DNA from: Bacteroidales bacterium | Lineage (GTDB): Bacteria > Bacteroidota > Bacteroidia > Bacteroidales > UBA4417 | DNA length: 40,194 nucleotides | Assembly: GCA_030654075.1 (NCBI GenBank) | Contig: JAURYB010000074.1 | Location: 1-40,194, forward strand | Reading direction: 5' to 3' | Part shown: positions 1 through 9,682 of the stretch, in pieces | How positions within the stretch are numbered: position 1 is the first letter of the stretch | Layout: every line of letters starts with the position of its first letter | Position numbers and translations under genes: made by a program | The notes under the pieces: generated by a model | Seen by the model: only the letters and a program-made list of their open reading frames with translations | What the model was told of the DNA's origin: nothing | Databases searched by the model: none

Positions 1-100
1 TCCCCGTAAGGGGATCAATATAAGACAATGAATATTAATGTCCTACGGACAATCCGGTGTTTCATTATCATTTAGCTATTGGTATTGATTCCCTCCGGGA
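1..100. repeat. Cluster of short palindromes, likely intergenic repeat
   Basis: Three small hairpins follow one another: TCCCC-gtaa-GGGGA (1-14), TGTCC-tac-GGACA (49-61) and TTCCC-tcc-GGGAA (88-100), separated by AT-rich spacers. I see no reading frame that uses this stretch. The pattern of short G/C hairpins in AT-rich sequence is like interspersed intergenic repeats of Bacteroidota; that comparison is from memory. The left edge is cut by the window. Confidence 0.45.
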
Positions 101-220
101 AAACCCAGAGACATTCGATTTTTGTTTTTCAGCAAGCCCTATCTACACTAAACTATTTTTCAATTCTCTTGTTACTGATCAATTACCAATTCAAATTTTA
201 TAAATCAAAAACCAAAAACT

Positions 221-658
221 ATGAAATCAAAAATTCTATTATTGGTTGTAGTGCTTGCAATAGTATTGAGTACTAACGGTTTTGCACAGGAGCGTACATA
301 TAAGGCCGGATCCGCCTGGGCTGTGTCCTTTGTACAGGTTAAAAATGGAATGGGAGTAGATTATATTAACAGTTTAAAAACCACCTGGAAAGCAGTGCAG
401 GATGAAGGCGTTAAACAAGGATTGATTTTATCGTATAAGATTTTTGAAGGAAATGCATCAAACCCTGAGGACTGGCAGATCATGCTGATGGTTGAGTATA
501 AAAATATGGCTGCCATGGAAGGGAATGAGGATAAATGGGAGGCTATTTCGAAAAAAGTAGTCGGAAGTGAAGATGACCAAAAGAAACTTAGAGAAATCCG
601 TGTAAATATGCGTACAATGTATGGTACAAAACTAATGAGGGAAGTTGTATATAAATAA
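221..658 (+). CDS. Small secreted protein of unknown function
   Basis: 145 residues beginning with a clear Sec signal peptide: a lysine-containing start, a hydrophobic run (about residues 5-16) and a likely cleavage after the NGFAQ segment near residue 22. The mature part is charged and has no cysteine pattern, so a soluble periplasmic or exported protein is expected. The segment around DWQIMLMVEYKNM followed by an alpha-helical stretch suggests a small alpha/beta fold of dimeric alpha-beta barrel type, but this is a guess from pattern only. It stands alone, with a strong terminator directly downstream and a convergent large gene beyond. I do not recognise a function. Confidence 0.8.
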   Translation: MKSKILLLVVVLAIVLSTNGFAQERTYKAGSAWAVSFVQVKNGMGVDYINSLKTTWKAVQDEGVKQGLILSYKIFEGNASNPEDWQIMLMVEYKNMAAMEGNEDKWEAISKKVVGSEDDQKKLREIRVNMRTMYGTKLMREVVYK

Positions 659-680
659 ATTTCAACAGTTTAAATAGCAA

Positions 681-720
681 GAAGCCGGGCAGCATGAGAT
701 GTAGCCCGGCTTCATTTTTT
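681..720 (+). terminator. Rho-independent terminator
   Basis: A perfect 10-bp stem, GAAGCCGGGC (681-690) with GCCCGGCTTC (703-712), is followed by a T run. It lies 22 bases after the stop of the small secreted protein. Confidence 0.9.
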
Positions 721-817
721 ACATAATAACAAAATTCAAATTGCGATACTGTAACTGTCACCAATTTTGTAAAAACGGCAAATCTTCTTCATTCATCGAT
801 TCGCTTTCCTGCGCCTG

Positions 818-846
818 GGTAGAGACGCGAGCATCGCGTCTCTACC
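818..846. repeat. Perfect 13-bp palindromic repeat overlapping a stop codon
   Basis: GGTAGAGACGCGA (818-830), loop GCA, then TCGCGTCTCTACC (834-846). The right arm contains the complement of the TAG stop codon (842-844) of the minus-strand macroglobulin gene, so the element supplies the end of that frame. There is no T run after it in either direction, so it is not a classic terminator. GTAGAGACG-type palindromes are known as dispersed repeats in several bacterial phyla. Confidence 0.8.
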
Positions 847-3800
847 GGACTCTGACCTTACCGCTGCCTGAATACGAATGGTATTCGCCGTTGTACATGG
901 CATCCGCTGATACTGCCCCAATAATAAATGTTCCTTTGCTCACAACTCTGACTGTGTAATAAAAGGTTTTGGCTGTTCCGTTCAATGCTGTAAAGAAACT
1001 GATGCGGTCGTCACGAATATCGGTATATTCAGGTGCTGAGCGGTTTTTCATAAAATCCATTTCACGCTCGGCAACCAAACGGGAATTCTCAATTTCGAAG
1101 CAAGCTGGCAGTAGATCAGTGATTGCAACGTTGGCAACATTGCTCCCGGATTCGGACTGTGCGGTAATTTCTATGATCACCAGGTCGTTTTGGCTAAATG
1201 AATTACCGCTGATCTGGTTGCCATTGCGATCGAGGAAACGCCGGCGGACTTTCAGGTGATTATCCTCATCTACAATATTTGGTGTCAATTTAATACCTGA
1301 CATCTCGTAATAATAATAAAGCGTTCCCTTTCCTTTGGTAGTTATGGTTACAGATTTATTATTGATATCGATCGGAAGCTGCAAATCCTTATTCGAATAA
1401 CTACCAACGGCTTTGCCATCCATCGAAATGGCCGCCGAAATATCCGAAATCATTGCTTTACGGGCATGTTTACCAATAGCCAGCAGTGCAAACGACGTTT
1501 CCTGGGTTGAATAATACCGGGCATTCTTCATCTCAGTTGAAATGCTTTTCAGCAATTCATTAACCTGTGGATTGTTGGGATCTGCTTCAAGCAACGCATT
1601 TAGTGCCAGGGATCTGTCGCGCAAATAGGACGAATAGGAACCACCAAACTCACTGATAGCTTTTTCGTTACCAAATGTTTTTGGCAATACACTTCTGAAA
1701 CTTTTTACATCTCCGGCAAGCATAAAAGCCGAAGCCAGCAGGTAACGGCCTTCGGATGACAATTCGGATGACAATGATTTGTAATAATTCATTGTTGAAA
1801 TCGGAGCCTGATCAGCCAAAGCCAGAACATAAGCCGAATAGAGAATTTCACGCCTTGGCACATTCCTGGATTTGCGGACTCCATTTTCGAAATAGAAATA
1901 TGTTTCCATTTCCCGCTCTTTAACTTTTTGAGCTAAAAATTTAAGTGCGCCCTCCAGAACTCTTTTGTTTACTTCGAATCCTGCTGCTTTTGCTTCGATC
2001 AGGAAATGAACGGTGTAAGCCGTTGCCCACCAATCGGCGCTGCCGCCATTCGGCCATAACGATAAACCACCATTGTAAAGCTGCATGGATTCAACTTTCA
2101 TAACGGCTTGCTGTACATTATATCCCGGCGAACCGCCATTGTAACTATTCCGGCCCGAAACCGACGGGAAAAGTTTGGCAATATCCGCCAGGTACAACTG
2201 TGGGAAAGCTGTTGAAACAGTTTGTTCAAGGCAACCATACGGATATCGAACCAGGTAATCGAGGTTTTTGGCAAACTCGACTGCCGGCGATTTGCTCAGA
2301 ATCAATGCTGATTTCACTCCTTTTGGATATAAATCGCTGCTGGCTTTAAATGATTTGGTTGAACCTGCCGCAACAGATCCCGATCCTGAAATAAACGTCA
2401 AGCCTCCGGCCGGACGGACAGGGATATCAATCTGTTGGGTAAATTTTTGCCCCAGCGCATTTACTGTTGCCGTTATTGTTGCTACACCAATTCCTTTATC
2501 CGCATTTACATTGAATAATGCAACTTCCTCGCCTCCTGATTTCAAACTGGCTGATGCCGAACTTTTCCCTGAAATAGTCGCTGGTCCTGATGCTGTAAGC
2601 TGAATGCTTGCATTTCCGCCCTTATCGGTTGTATTTGTCAAAGAAACTGCTACCGCACAATTATCGCCGGGGCTGAGGAATCGTGGTAACGACATACTGA
2701 TAATAACAGGGTCAGCCACTTTCATCGTTTTCTCGGCTGAACCGAACTGCCTGCCTTTATAAGCCACAGCCATTACCCGGAGAGCTCCGGAGAATTGAGG
2801 AATATCAATACTAAATGAACATTCACCCGAAGAATTTGCTTTACGGATTCCACTCCATTTCGAAATCAGTTTCACCCTGTCGCCGGTTAAAGGATTAATT
2901 CGTCGTGATAAATCGAAAGCTTCGCCTCCCGCGGGACTCGATGACCGTTTGAGTTCAGGGTATAGCAAAGCATAAACATCATAGGAATTCACCCCTAAAG
3001 CGCGTTTCTGGTAAAACCAGCTGAACGGATCGGGTGTTTTGTAATCGGTAATCTGAAGAATTCCTTCATCAACCACCGCAATAGTAACTTCTGCGTCGGG
3101 GGCCGTTTTAACTTTAAATGTTTGTTTTATTCCTGACCGTGACTTTTCGGGAGCCGAAATAACAACAGTAAGCTTTGCAGAAGCATCGTCCACTTTAAGT
3201 GAAACCACTCCGTGAGCCACCGTCAACGGAATCGACATATCGGTGGATTTGCGGAAAGCGGTGGCATCAACGTAAATATTGGGTAAATGATCCTTTGTGA
3301 CAGCTAATTCCATGCTTGCTGATTTATTTACCAGGTTCAGGAATTTATAACTAAGCACATTGTCTTGCTCAATGGCAACCAGCAATTGCCCATCAAATGG
3401 AGCTTTAAACAGCAATTTAGCTTTTTCGCCCGGAGCATATTGATTTTTATCTGAGGTAATGGTGACTTCTCCTTCGCGGCTAACTTCGAATGATGAAAAA
3501 TCGGTATCTCCCCAGCCATATGCGTAAAAAGTCCTGGAAACATAATTTTCGCTGCCCGGTGACATGATACGTACTTCGTATTCACCTGATTCAACAGGAA
3601 CAAAAGGCACAACGGTTCCTGAACCTTTGATATTCATTTCGCGGCTGAAAACTACTTTCTCCTTTTTCTGAGATACATAATTATAACGACCATACGATTT
3701 CTCAATTACGGTTTCATACTTGTAATTCAGGATAACAATCTGAGCCTGGGCAGCAGGCAACACTTTTCCTGTCCGATCTACTGCTGCAAACTGCAGGTTT

Positions 3801-6253
3801 AATGCTTTTCGTGTCGAAAGCCACATATCGAAATACCTGATCCCAAAATAAACCTGCTGGGTAGGAATTTCAACCAGATTCAGTCGGTTAACAGGACGGC
3901 CGGTTTCGTCAAATACAGTTGTAAAAATTTTGCCTTCGAGTAAACCGATATCGCGGTAAGCCGCTGATTGCAGAATGCTTGCCGCCTTACCTTCAGCATC
4001 CGTATTTCCTTGCTGAACAATGGAAGCCAGCACCGGCATGTTTTTAGTTTCTATATTAAACGAATATTCCGGTAAAGCTTTTGAAACCAACTGTTTACGC
4101 TTTAATCGCAATTCAGTTTCGAAACGCCTTCCGCCGGCAGGTGTACCGTAAAGGTTTTCAGCTAAAAGGTCCAGGTTTATAGCTTCGGCAGGAAGATAAA
4201 CTGCTTTATTGGTTTTGGTGGTGACCTTAATGCGGTCGGGAACAAACTCTTCTACCGAAATCCTTCGTGAAGCGAGAAGCACATCATTTGCGGCATAAAC
4301 TTCGATCATATACGTGCCGGTCATGGCCTGGCGCGGAATGTAAAACTGCGTTTCGGCTGCACCGGAAGCATTCAACTGGTGGCGCTGGTTCAGGTATTCG
4401 CGGCCGTTTGGAGCCAGAAGTTTGATTTTTATCGGGATATCCTTCACCACTTCCCAACGCGGAGTCCGAACAATGGTGTTGATGTGAGCGGTATCTCCGG
4501 GGCGGTATAAATCGCGGTCGCCATAAATAAATACATCGTAATTTACATTATCAGTGCGTTTTCCTCCTACTTCGAAGCGGGAAGTTTCGACACGTGTTTT
4601 GTCGAAAAGCACAAAATTGAAATCGTTTTCGTACCGTACCGAAACCATACTCAAAGTAAATCCGGCCGCAACCTGTTTCGCATTTTTAAAAATCGCTACA
4701 CCATTGTTATCCGTTACTGTGGAAAATACTTTCTGGTTGTTGGAACTGATAAAATCGAGCCTTGCGCCTTTTACCGGCGTGGCATCGCGCAGCGAATTAA
4801 CAAAAACCATTACATCCGACGAGCCTTGCTTCACAATAAGTCCCAGGTCAGAAAGAGAAAGCAGTTGCGCATCCTGAATGTATTTTCGGTCAGAAGATTC
4901 AACCTTTACCAGGTATAGACCTTTGTACGAATCATTAAAATTGAGTTCATTCAGATCGAGATTGAGCAACGAAATGTTTCCTGATTTCTGAAGTGAACGG
5001 GTTTGAATTATTTTGGTCATTACAGGTTTTCCGAAGTTTTCGTCGAACGACCAGGTGTTGTAATCATTATATTCTTCGGTTCCCTCATCATAATTATACT
5101 CCCAGCTTTTACCCTGTCGCATATAATGCTGAATGTTGTTCTCAAATATTTTGAAGACAGAAACTTTTACTTTCGCAACATTAACGATATTCACCCCAAG
5201 ATTTCGTTCGCCTTTTGTGGAAAGATAAACGGCGTTTTGTTCAGTAAAAGAGATATCCGGTAAAGGGTCGGCAAATGAGATAACTGTAGTGAAATCATCT
5301 TCCAGCTCACGGCTAAATATGCCTTTGATACCTTTTTTAATATTCAAAGTATAGGTTTTCGAACCCAGGAATTCTCCTTTAATTCTGAATCCGTTAGATA
5401 ACAATTCAGTTTCAAGATTTAGTGCAGGATTAGTGGAAAGAAATCCATTTAATCCTTCAGCAACCACCGGCTGCGAAGTTAATACATCAATAAAACCTTT
5501 CCCGTTATCGAAACCTGATTCGGTGGCTGTAATGGTTAATTTATCTTTGGATGGAATCAGGAATTCACTTTTAATCTGATCTTTGGTTGACGTATTTCCG
5601 CCGGAGCAGATAAGGCCTTTGGCTATGATCACCTCGCCTTTGGTTTCGTCATTTGAGGACTGTGAATCGTAAGCAAATGCCACTTCGATACTTTCGGCAT
5701 CGTTTTGCGTAATGATGCGGTATGTCATATCTTTTCCTGCAACCTGGAGTTTCAGCAAAGGTTTCAGTTTAACGGGTGAAACCGGATTATTAAAATTAAT
5801 CTGGCATCTTACTTCCACCTGGTTAGCCAATTCCTCGCTCAACGACCAGAAAGTGTTGATGCTTCCAATTGACAAAAATGGCGTATGAAACAGCAACGGC
5901 TCGTCATCAACGCTATACTTTGTCAGGCTGTATTTAGTCAATTCCTTGTTCAGAATAGCCTTGTATTCTGAAGCGGGGAGCAATGCTCCCAGGGGCGAAA
6001 AAGTGAGTTCCGATTTCCCCGTCCACATAAATTTACCAGGGATTTTAGGCTCAAAATTTATGTACTGGGTTGTGTCCCATTTATTAATCAGGCCGGTATC
6101 AGGCAACAATTCCTTATTAAAGATAAATACCAGGTTCTGAGCGCGTAAAACTTCGTCATCAAAATTGGTTTTCTTTACTTTCACCGAGTTAAAATTGCCG
6201 CACGACGAAAACAGAACGCCCAACAGTGCGAAAAGGAACAGGTTTTTAAACAT
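842..6253 (-). CDS. Alpha-2-macroglobulin family lipoprotein (thioester protease inhibitor)
   Basis: 1803 residues. The N-terminus is a lipoprotein signal peptide with lipobox LFSSC (Cys18), so the protein should be membrane-anchored in the cell envelope. A macroglobulin MG2-type segment (YGDRDLYRPGDT) lies near residue 580. The A2M domain region around residues 1130-1210 carries the WSG-type motif. The thioester motif YGCLEQ has Cys1341 and Gln1344, followed by the alpha/alpha thioester domain. Family knowledge: bacterial macroglobulins trap attacking proteases by covalent thioester capture. The usual partner pbpC is not adjacent. The start ATG at 6253 fits the signal peptide. The stop codon lies inside a palindromic repeat. 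Truncated relatives occur at 12336-12998 and 13855-13990. Confidence 0.93.
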   Translation of the reverse strand: MFKNLFLFALLGVLFSSCGNFNSVKVKKTNFDDEVLRAQNLVFIFNKELLPDTGLINKWDTTQYINFEPKIPGKFMWTGKSELTFSPLGALLPASEYKAILNKELTKYSLTKYSVDDEPLLFHTPFLSIGSINTFWSLSEELANQVEVRCQINFNNPVSPVKLKPLLKLQVAGKDMTYRIITQNDAESIEVAFAYDSQSSNDETKGEVIIAKGLICSGGNTSTKDQIKSEFLIPSKDKLTITATESGFDNGKGFIDVLTSQPVVAEGLNGFLSTNPALNLETELLSNGFRIKGEFLGSKTYTLNIKKGIKGIFSRELEDDFTTVISFADPLPDISFTEQNAVYLSTKGERNLGVNIVNVAKVKVSVFKIFENNIQHYMRQGKSWEYNYDEGTEEYNDYNTWSFDENFGKPVMTKIIQTRSLQKSGNISLLNLDLNELNFNDSYKGLYLVKVESSDRKYIQDAQLLSLSDLGLIVKQGSSDVMVFVNSLRDATPVKGARLDFISSNNQKVFSTVTDNNGVAIFKNAKQVAAGFTLSMVSVRYENDFNFVLFDKTRVETSRFEVGGKRTDNVNYDVFIYGDRDLYRPGDTAHINTIVRTPRWEVVKDIPIKIKLLAPNGREYLNQRHQLNASGAAETQFYIPRQAMTGTYMIEVYAANDVLLASRRISVEEFVPDRIKVTTKTNKAVYLPAEAINLDLLAENLYGTPAGGRRFETELRLKRKQLVSKALPEYSFNIETKNMPVLASIVQQGNTDAEGKAASILQSAAYRDIGLLEGKIFTTVFDETGRPVNRLNLVEIPTQQVYFGIRYFDMWLSTRKALNLQFAAVDRTGKVLPAAQAQIVILNYKYETVIEKSYGRYNYVSQKKEKVVFSREMNIKGSGTVVPFVPVESGEYEVRIMSPGSENYVSRTFYAYGWGDTDFSSFEVSREGEVTITSDKNQYAPGEKAKLLFKAPFDGQLLVAIEQDNVLSYKFLNLVNKSASMELAVTKDHLPNIYVDATAFRKSTDMSIPLTVAHGVVSLKVDDASAKLTVVISAPEKSRSGIKQTFKVKTAPDAEVTIAVVDEGILQITDYKTPDPFSWFYQKRALGVNSYDVYALLYPELKRSSSPAGGEAFDLSRRINPLTGDRVKLISKWSGIRKANSSGECSFSIDIPQFSGALRVMAVAYKGRQFGSAEKTMKVADPVIISMSLPRFLSPGDNCAVAVSLTNTTDKGGNASIQLTASGPATISGKSSASASLKSGGEEVALFNVNADKGIGVATITATVNALGQKFTQQIDIPVRPAGGLTFISGSGSVAAGSTKSFKASSDLYPKGVKSALILSKSPAVEFAKNLDYLVRYPYGCLEQTVSTAFPQLYLADIAKLFPSVSGRNSYNGGSPGYNVQQAVMKVESMQLYNGGLSLWPNGGSADWWATAYTVHFLIEAKAAGFEVNKRVLEGALKFLAQKVKEREMETYFYFENGVRKSRNVPRREILYSAYVLALADQAPISTMNYYKSLSSELSSEGRYLLASAFMLAGDVKSFRSVLPKTFGNEKAISEFGGSYSSYLRDRSLALNALLEADPNNPQVNELLKSISTEMKNARYYSTQETSFALLAIGKHARKAMISDISAAISMDGKAVGSYSNKDLQLPIDINNKSVTITTKGKGTLYYYYEMSGIKLTPNIVDEDNHLKVRRRFLDRNGNQISGNSFSQNDLVIIEITAQSESGSNVANVAITDLLPACFEIENSRLVAEREMDFMKNRSAPEYTDIRDDRISFFTALNGTAKTFYYTVRVVSKGTFIIGAVSADAMYNGEYHSYSGSGKVRVR

Positions 6254-6499
6254 AATCCGGGAAGATTAAATGGTGTATTGATCTGATTAATAGAAACCTA
6301 AAGAAATGCTGGTGATTAAATTATGCAATGCAAATATTTACTTTAAAATTAGGAAATAAATACGGTGAAAGAGGGAGAAAGTTAAAAAAATAAAAATGGA
6401 AGTTATGCATCTTGAGAGAGTAGTAAATAATGTTTAGTGAATATAGAAATGGTGATTTGAAAATTATGATTTAATACGGTGAATAGTTTATATGCCCGG

Positions 6500-6577
6500 C
6501 TGAGATATAGCTGGGATTTTTTTTAATAGTACCACGCGAAGGGATTACCTCCGGTGAGAAAATTCGCGGTAGCGGGG
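6500..6577. repeat. Interspersed palindromic element, copy 1
   Basis: Contains CCACGCGAAGGGATT followed by an interruption and then TTCGCGGTAGCGGGG. The CGCGAA and TTCGCG arms pair. It is preceded by GGGATTTTTTTTAATAGTA, a segment shared with copy 2 at 13792-13855. Copy 1 differs from the other two by about 17 extra bases in the loop. Confidence 0.75.
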
Positions 6578-6668
6578 CTGAACAGTAAGCTTTTGTTATA
6601 TTCTTAGCCTATATTTTGTGAAATAATTTTACTGTTTTTCGCTTATAATCATATAATCACATAGACTA

Positions 6669-6699
6669 TTGTTTTCGGGAGCATTATATTGTATATTTG
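6669..6699 (+). promoter_or_regulatory. Candidate Bacteroidota-type promoter upstream of kaiC
   Basis: TTG (6669-6671) is separated by 20 bases from TATATTTG (6692-6699), matching the Bacteroidota -33/-7 pattern. It would give a leader of about 460 bases before kaiC, which is long, so a nearer promoter may exist. Confidence 0.45.
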
Positions 6700-7148
6700 T
6701 TTACCTGTCCATCTCAACACCTGCCACATAGTCCTTTTATAACACTGGAAAATGTCAGAGCGGTGTACCTCAGCAACAAGTAGTACCCGGATTTCCTGCC
6801 GCGAAACAGCATACGCTGTAATCTTTTGTACTCATTATTATTATTACCGCCTATTCCCCCTGGTATTTCTCCTTGTAGTAAAGGAGAAACCTCTGCTTTT
6901 TTAAACGACAGGTAAGGGAAATTACTTTGACCCGGAAATGCTTTGAAAGGATAAATGAAAATTTCAGCCTGCCTCGTACACCAATGCATTGGTACCAACC
7001 AATGTGAAATAACAAAAAAAAATTGAAATGATTGATTTTGCTACCTGCGAATTGTTTTGGAATACATAAATGATTCTACTCTATAACAGACTAAATGGAA
7101 AGAATTCTGACTGATTGGAACTAAAACTGTTTAAAAATATAAATAGAT

Positions 7149-7155
7149 AGGAGGG
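7149..7155 (+). promoter_or_regulatory. Strong Shine-Dalgarno sequence for kaiC
   Basis: AGGAGGG ends 8 bases before the kaiC ATG and is complementary to the CCTCCT tail of the 16S gene in this window (40091-40096). Strong Shine-Dalgarno sites are uncommon in Bacteroidota, where AT-rich leaders usually drive initiation; most other genes here lack one. Confidence 0.7.
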
Positions 7156-7163
7156 TACTTCTC

Positions 7164-8915
7164 ATGGATAAAAAGAAAATCGCATCAACAGTCCAAACAC
7201 TTCCCAAATCTCTTACAGGTATTCAGGGTTTGGACGAAATAACCGGGGGCGGAATTCCCAAAGGGAGGCCAACACTTGTCTGTGGCAGCGCAGGCTGTGG
7301 AAAAACCCTGTTTGCCATGGAGTTTCTTGTTCATGGCGCGATGATGTACAACGAACCCGGCGTTTTTCTAGCCTTCGAAGAATCGGAAAAAGACCTGGCT
7401 GTAAACGTAGTTTCACTCGGTTATGACCTGGATAAATTAGTGGCAGACAAAAAATTGGTTCTTGACCATGTACATGTCGAACGCAAGGAAATTGAAGAAA
7501 CAGGCGAATACGACCTGGAGGGTTTATTTATCCGGCTCAATTATGCAATTGACAGTATTGGCGCTAAACGGGTGGTATTGGATACGATAGAAACGCTCTT
7601 TTCGGGCTTGCCAAATCCGCTTATATTGCGTTCCGAGCTCCGCCGGTTATTTCAATGGCTGAAAGAAAAAGGCGTAACAGCCATAGTTACCGGCGAGCGT
7701 GGTGAAGGAACACTTACGAGGCAGGGTTTGGAAGAATACGTTTCCGATTGCGTTATTGTACTCGACCACCGGGTTACCGAACAATCCTCTACCCGGAGGT
7801 TGCGGATTGTAAAATATCGCGGTTCAACCCATGGCACAAATGAGTATCCTTTCATCATCGAAGAAACCGGGTTTTCTGTTTTGCCCATCACCTCCATTGG
7901 CCAGGAACACACAGTGTCGTCCGAACGCATATCAAGCGGCATCCCACGCCTCGATACCATGCTGGGCAATAAAGGGTATTACCGGGGAAGCATAGTGCTT
8001 GTCTCCGGCACAGCCGGTATAGGGAAAAGCAGTTTATCCGCTTGTTTTTCCGATGCAGCCTGCGCTCGTGGAGAAAAAGTACTCTATTTTGCGTTGGAAG
8101 AATCGCCTCAACAGATTATGCGCAACATGCTTTCCATCGGCATCGACCTTGAACAATGGGAAAAAAAAGGATTGTTGGTCTTTCATGCGAAACGCCCTAC
8201 TTTTTATGGCTTGGAATCATACCTCACGGCCATGCACAAAGCGGTGAATGATTTTAAACCGATGGTTGTGGTAATAGACCCGCTGAGCAGTTTTATCATC
8301 GGCACTAACCAGTTTGAAGCCAAGTCGATGATCATGCGTATGGTCGACTTTTTAAAGATCAATCATATCTCTGTGTTTATGACACATTTAACCACAGGAG
8401 TAAACGATTATACCGGGATAGATATTTCATCATTAATTGACACATGGTTACTCTTGCGCGATATTGAATTAGGCGGAGAACGCAACCGCGGAATGTATAT
8501 ACTTAAGTCGCGCGGAATGGCACACTCGAACCAAATCCGGGAATTCAAATTAACCGACCATGGCGTGGAGCTGCTCGATGTGTACGTTGGTCCTGAGGGT
8601 GTACTTACCGGTTCATCGCGAATTACAAAAGAAGCAAAAGAAAAAGCCGAACAATTACTTCGCAACCAGGAAATAGAAAACAAACAACTTGCTTTGGATC
8701 GGAAACGCAAAGCAATAAATGCCCAGATTGATTTTCTGAAGGCCGAATTTGAAGCGGAAGAAATTGAAACGTTAAAAAATATAGAACTGAATAAGCTTCG
8801 CGAAAATCTCCTTTTACAGGACAGGGTCGATATGGCTAAAAACAGGAAGGGAGACATTGTCATAAAAACAAGCAGCATAACTAAACCGAAAAGGAACGAT
8901 GCTAAAACGAAATAG
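7164..8915 (+). CDS. kaiC: KaiC-family double-domain ATPase/kinase
   Basis: 583 residues with two RecA-like KaiC domains. The first has Walker A GSAGCGKT (Lys47, Thr48) and paired glutamates FEES (Glu72-Glu73). The second has Walker [10 protein letters not shown] (Lys288, Ser289) and LEES (Glu312-Glu313). In cyanobacterial KaiC the second domain autophosphorylates at an adjacent Ser-Thr pair in the HISTITDT segment; here the matching segment is DISSLIDT, giving Ser422-Ser423. After about residue 490 a charged, lysine/glutamate-rich tail of some 90 residues is predicted to be coiled coil, unlike the short tail of cyanobacterial KaiC. Two kaiB genes follow after a 2-base gap, implying one operon. 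No kaiA is present. Confidence 0.95.
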   Translation: MDKKKIASTVQTLPKSLTGIQGLDEITGGGIPKGRPTLVCGSAGCGKTLFAMEFLVHGAMMYNEPGVFLAFEESEKDLAVNVVSLGYDLDKLVADKKLVLDHVHVERKEIEETGEYDLEGLFIRLNYAIDSIGAKRVVLDTIETLFSGLPNPLILRSELRRLFQWLKEKGVTAIVTGERGEGTLTRQGLEEYVSDCVIVLDHRVTEQSSTRRLRIVKYRGSTHGTNEYPFIIEETGFSVLPITSIGQEHTVSSERISSGIPRLDTMLGNKGYYRGSIVLVSGTAGIGKSSLSACFSDAACARGEKVLYFALEESPQQIMRNMLSIGIDLEQWEKKGLLVFHAKRPTFYGLESYLTAMHKAVNDFKPMVVVIDPLSSFIIGTNQFEAKSMIMRMVDFLKINHISVFMTHLTTGVNDYTGIDISSLIDTWLLLRDIELGGERNRGMYILKSRGMAHSNQIREFKLTDHGVELLDVYVGPEGVLTGSSRITKEAKEKAEQLLRNQEIENKQLALDRKRKAINAQIDFLKAEFEAEEIETLKNIELNKLRENLLLQDRVDMAKNRKGDIVIKTSSITKPKRNDAKTK

Positions 8916-8917
8916 AA

Positions 8918-9259
8918 ATGACGCAAAAAAAAGATATTTCGGAAACAGGTCTGCCAAAACAAAAGCCTGATAAAAAAGCAAACGACGCATGGATATTGCG
9001 GTTGTATGTAGCCGGTCAAACGCCTAAATCAATCACGGCTTTCAAAAACCTGAAGGCAATTTGCGAAGAGCAACTAAAAGGCAAATACCAGATTGAAGTA
9101 ATTGACCTTATAAAAAACCCGCAACTTTGCCGCGAAGACCAGATTCTTGCTGTACCTACCTTAGTGAGGAAACTACCCGCGCCCGTGCGAAAAATTATCG
9201 GCGACTTGTCGAACACCGACCGGGTATTGGTAGGCTTAGACTTAAAAGTTGTTTCATAA
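8918..9259 (+). CDS. kaiB: KaiB-family protein, first copy
   Basis: 113 residues; the KaiB fold begins near residue 27 ([14 protein letters not shown]) after a lysine-rich N-terminal extension. Conserved KaiB blocks are all present: [39 protein letters not shown] and VLVGLDLK. In cyanobacteria KaiB binds the phosphorylated KaiC CI ring after a change of fold and recruits output proteins. The gene starts 2 bases after the kaiC stop, so translation is probably coupled. Ending soon after GLDL, it lacks the acidic tail of cyanobacterial KaiB. Confidence 0.95.
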   Translation: MTQKKDISETGLPKQKPDKKANDAWILRLYVAGQTPKSITAFKNLKAICEEQLKGKYQIEVIDLIKNPQLCREDQILAVPTLVRKLPAPVRKIIGDLSNTDRVLVGLDLKVVS

Positions 9260-9278
9260 TAATCAAAAAACAAGTATT

Positions 9279-9641
9279 ATGAAAAATCGGTTAAACACGA
9301 TGTCTGACGAAGCCCTGGAATTTGAGCAGGCAATCGAAAACGCAGAAAGCGCCATATACCAATTACGGTTATATGTAGCCGGCACAACACCATATTCTGT
9401 AATGGCAATTGCCAATATAAAAAAAATCTGCGAGGAATACCTTAAAGGCCGCTACGAACTGGAAGTGATAGACCTTTACCAAAACCCAACCTTAGCCAAA
9501 GGAGAACAGATTATTGCTGCGCCAACCCTTATTAAAAGGCTGCCCCTGCCTTTGCACCGTATTATCGGCGATTTGTCGGCTGCCGATCGGGTACTTGTAG
9601 GGCTCGATTTACGAAAAGCAAAAGCAAAAGATTCTGTTTAA
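9279..9641 (+). CDS. kaiB: KaiB-family protein, second copy
   Basis: 120 residues from the ATG at 9279; an upstream in-frame start at 9249 would overlap the first kaiB and is less likely. The KaiB core begins near residue 26 (LRLYVAGTTPYSV) and contains VIDLYQNPTL, IIAAPTLIKRLPLP, IIGDLS and VLVGLDLR. It is clearly a paralogue of the preceding gene, differing mainly in the N-terminal extension and in a lysine-rich C-terminus. The 19-base gap indicates the same operon. Two different KaiB proteins beside one KaiC suggest that they divide roles, for example ring binding versus kinase signalling; that is inference. Confidence 0.94.
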   Translation: MKNRLNTMSDEALEFEQAIENAESAIYQLRLYVAGTTPYSVMAIANIKKICEEYLKGRYELEVIDLYQNPTLAKGEQIIAAPTLIKRLPLPLHRIIGDLSAADRVLVGLDLRKAKAKDSV

Positions 9642-9682
9642 GATAATTGTTGAAAAGAATATATGATTCCTAAAGAAGATGA

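Larger units (their letters stand above)
6254..7163. other. Long intergenic region between macroglobulin and kaiC
   Basis: 910 bases without a credible gene. The first about 130 bases are the leader of the macroglobulin gene and are homologous to 13868-13990. A repeat element lies at 6500-6577 and a candidate promoter near 6669-6699. From about 6714 to 6998 a minus-strand frame of 94 codons exists, but it has no domain, no plausible start context and reads through a proline/glycine-rich repeat-like stretch. Confidence 0.6.

Noticed and set aside
79..276. 65-codon frame at the left edge
   Set aside because: Covers palindromic repeats and overlaps the start of the better-supported secreted protein in another frame.
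6714..6998. Minus-strand 94-codon frame before kaiC
   Set aside because: No domain, odd composition with an Asn run, a repeat-like SPLLQGEIPGGIGG stretch, and no start context.
8408..9019. 203-codon frame antisense to the kaiC end
   Set aside because: It is the shadow of the lysine/glutamate-rich coding strand (Phe/Ser/Leu-rich) and spans two real genes.
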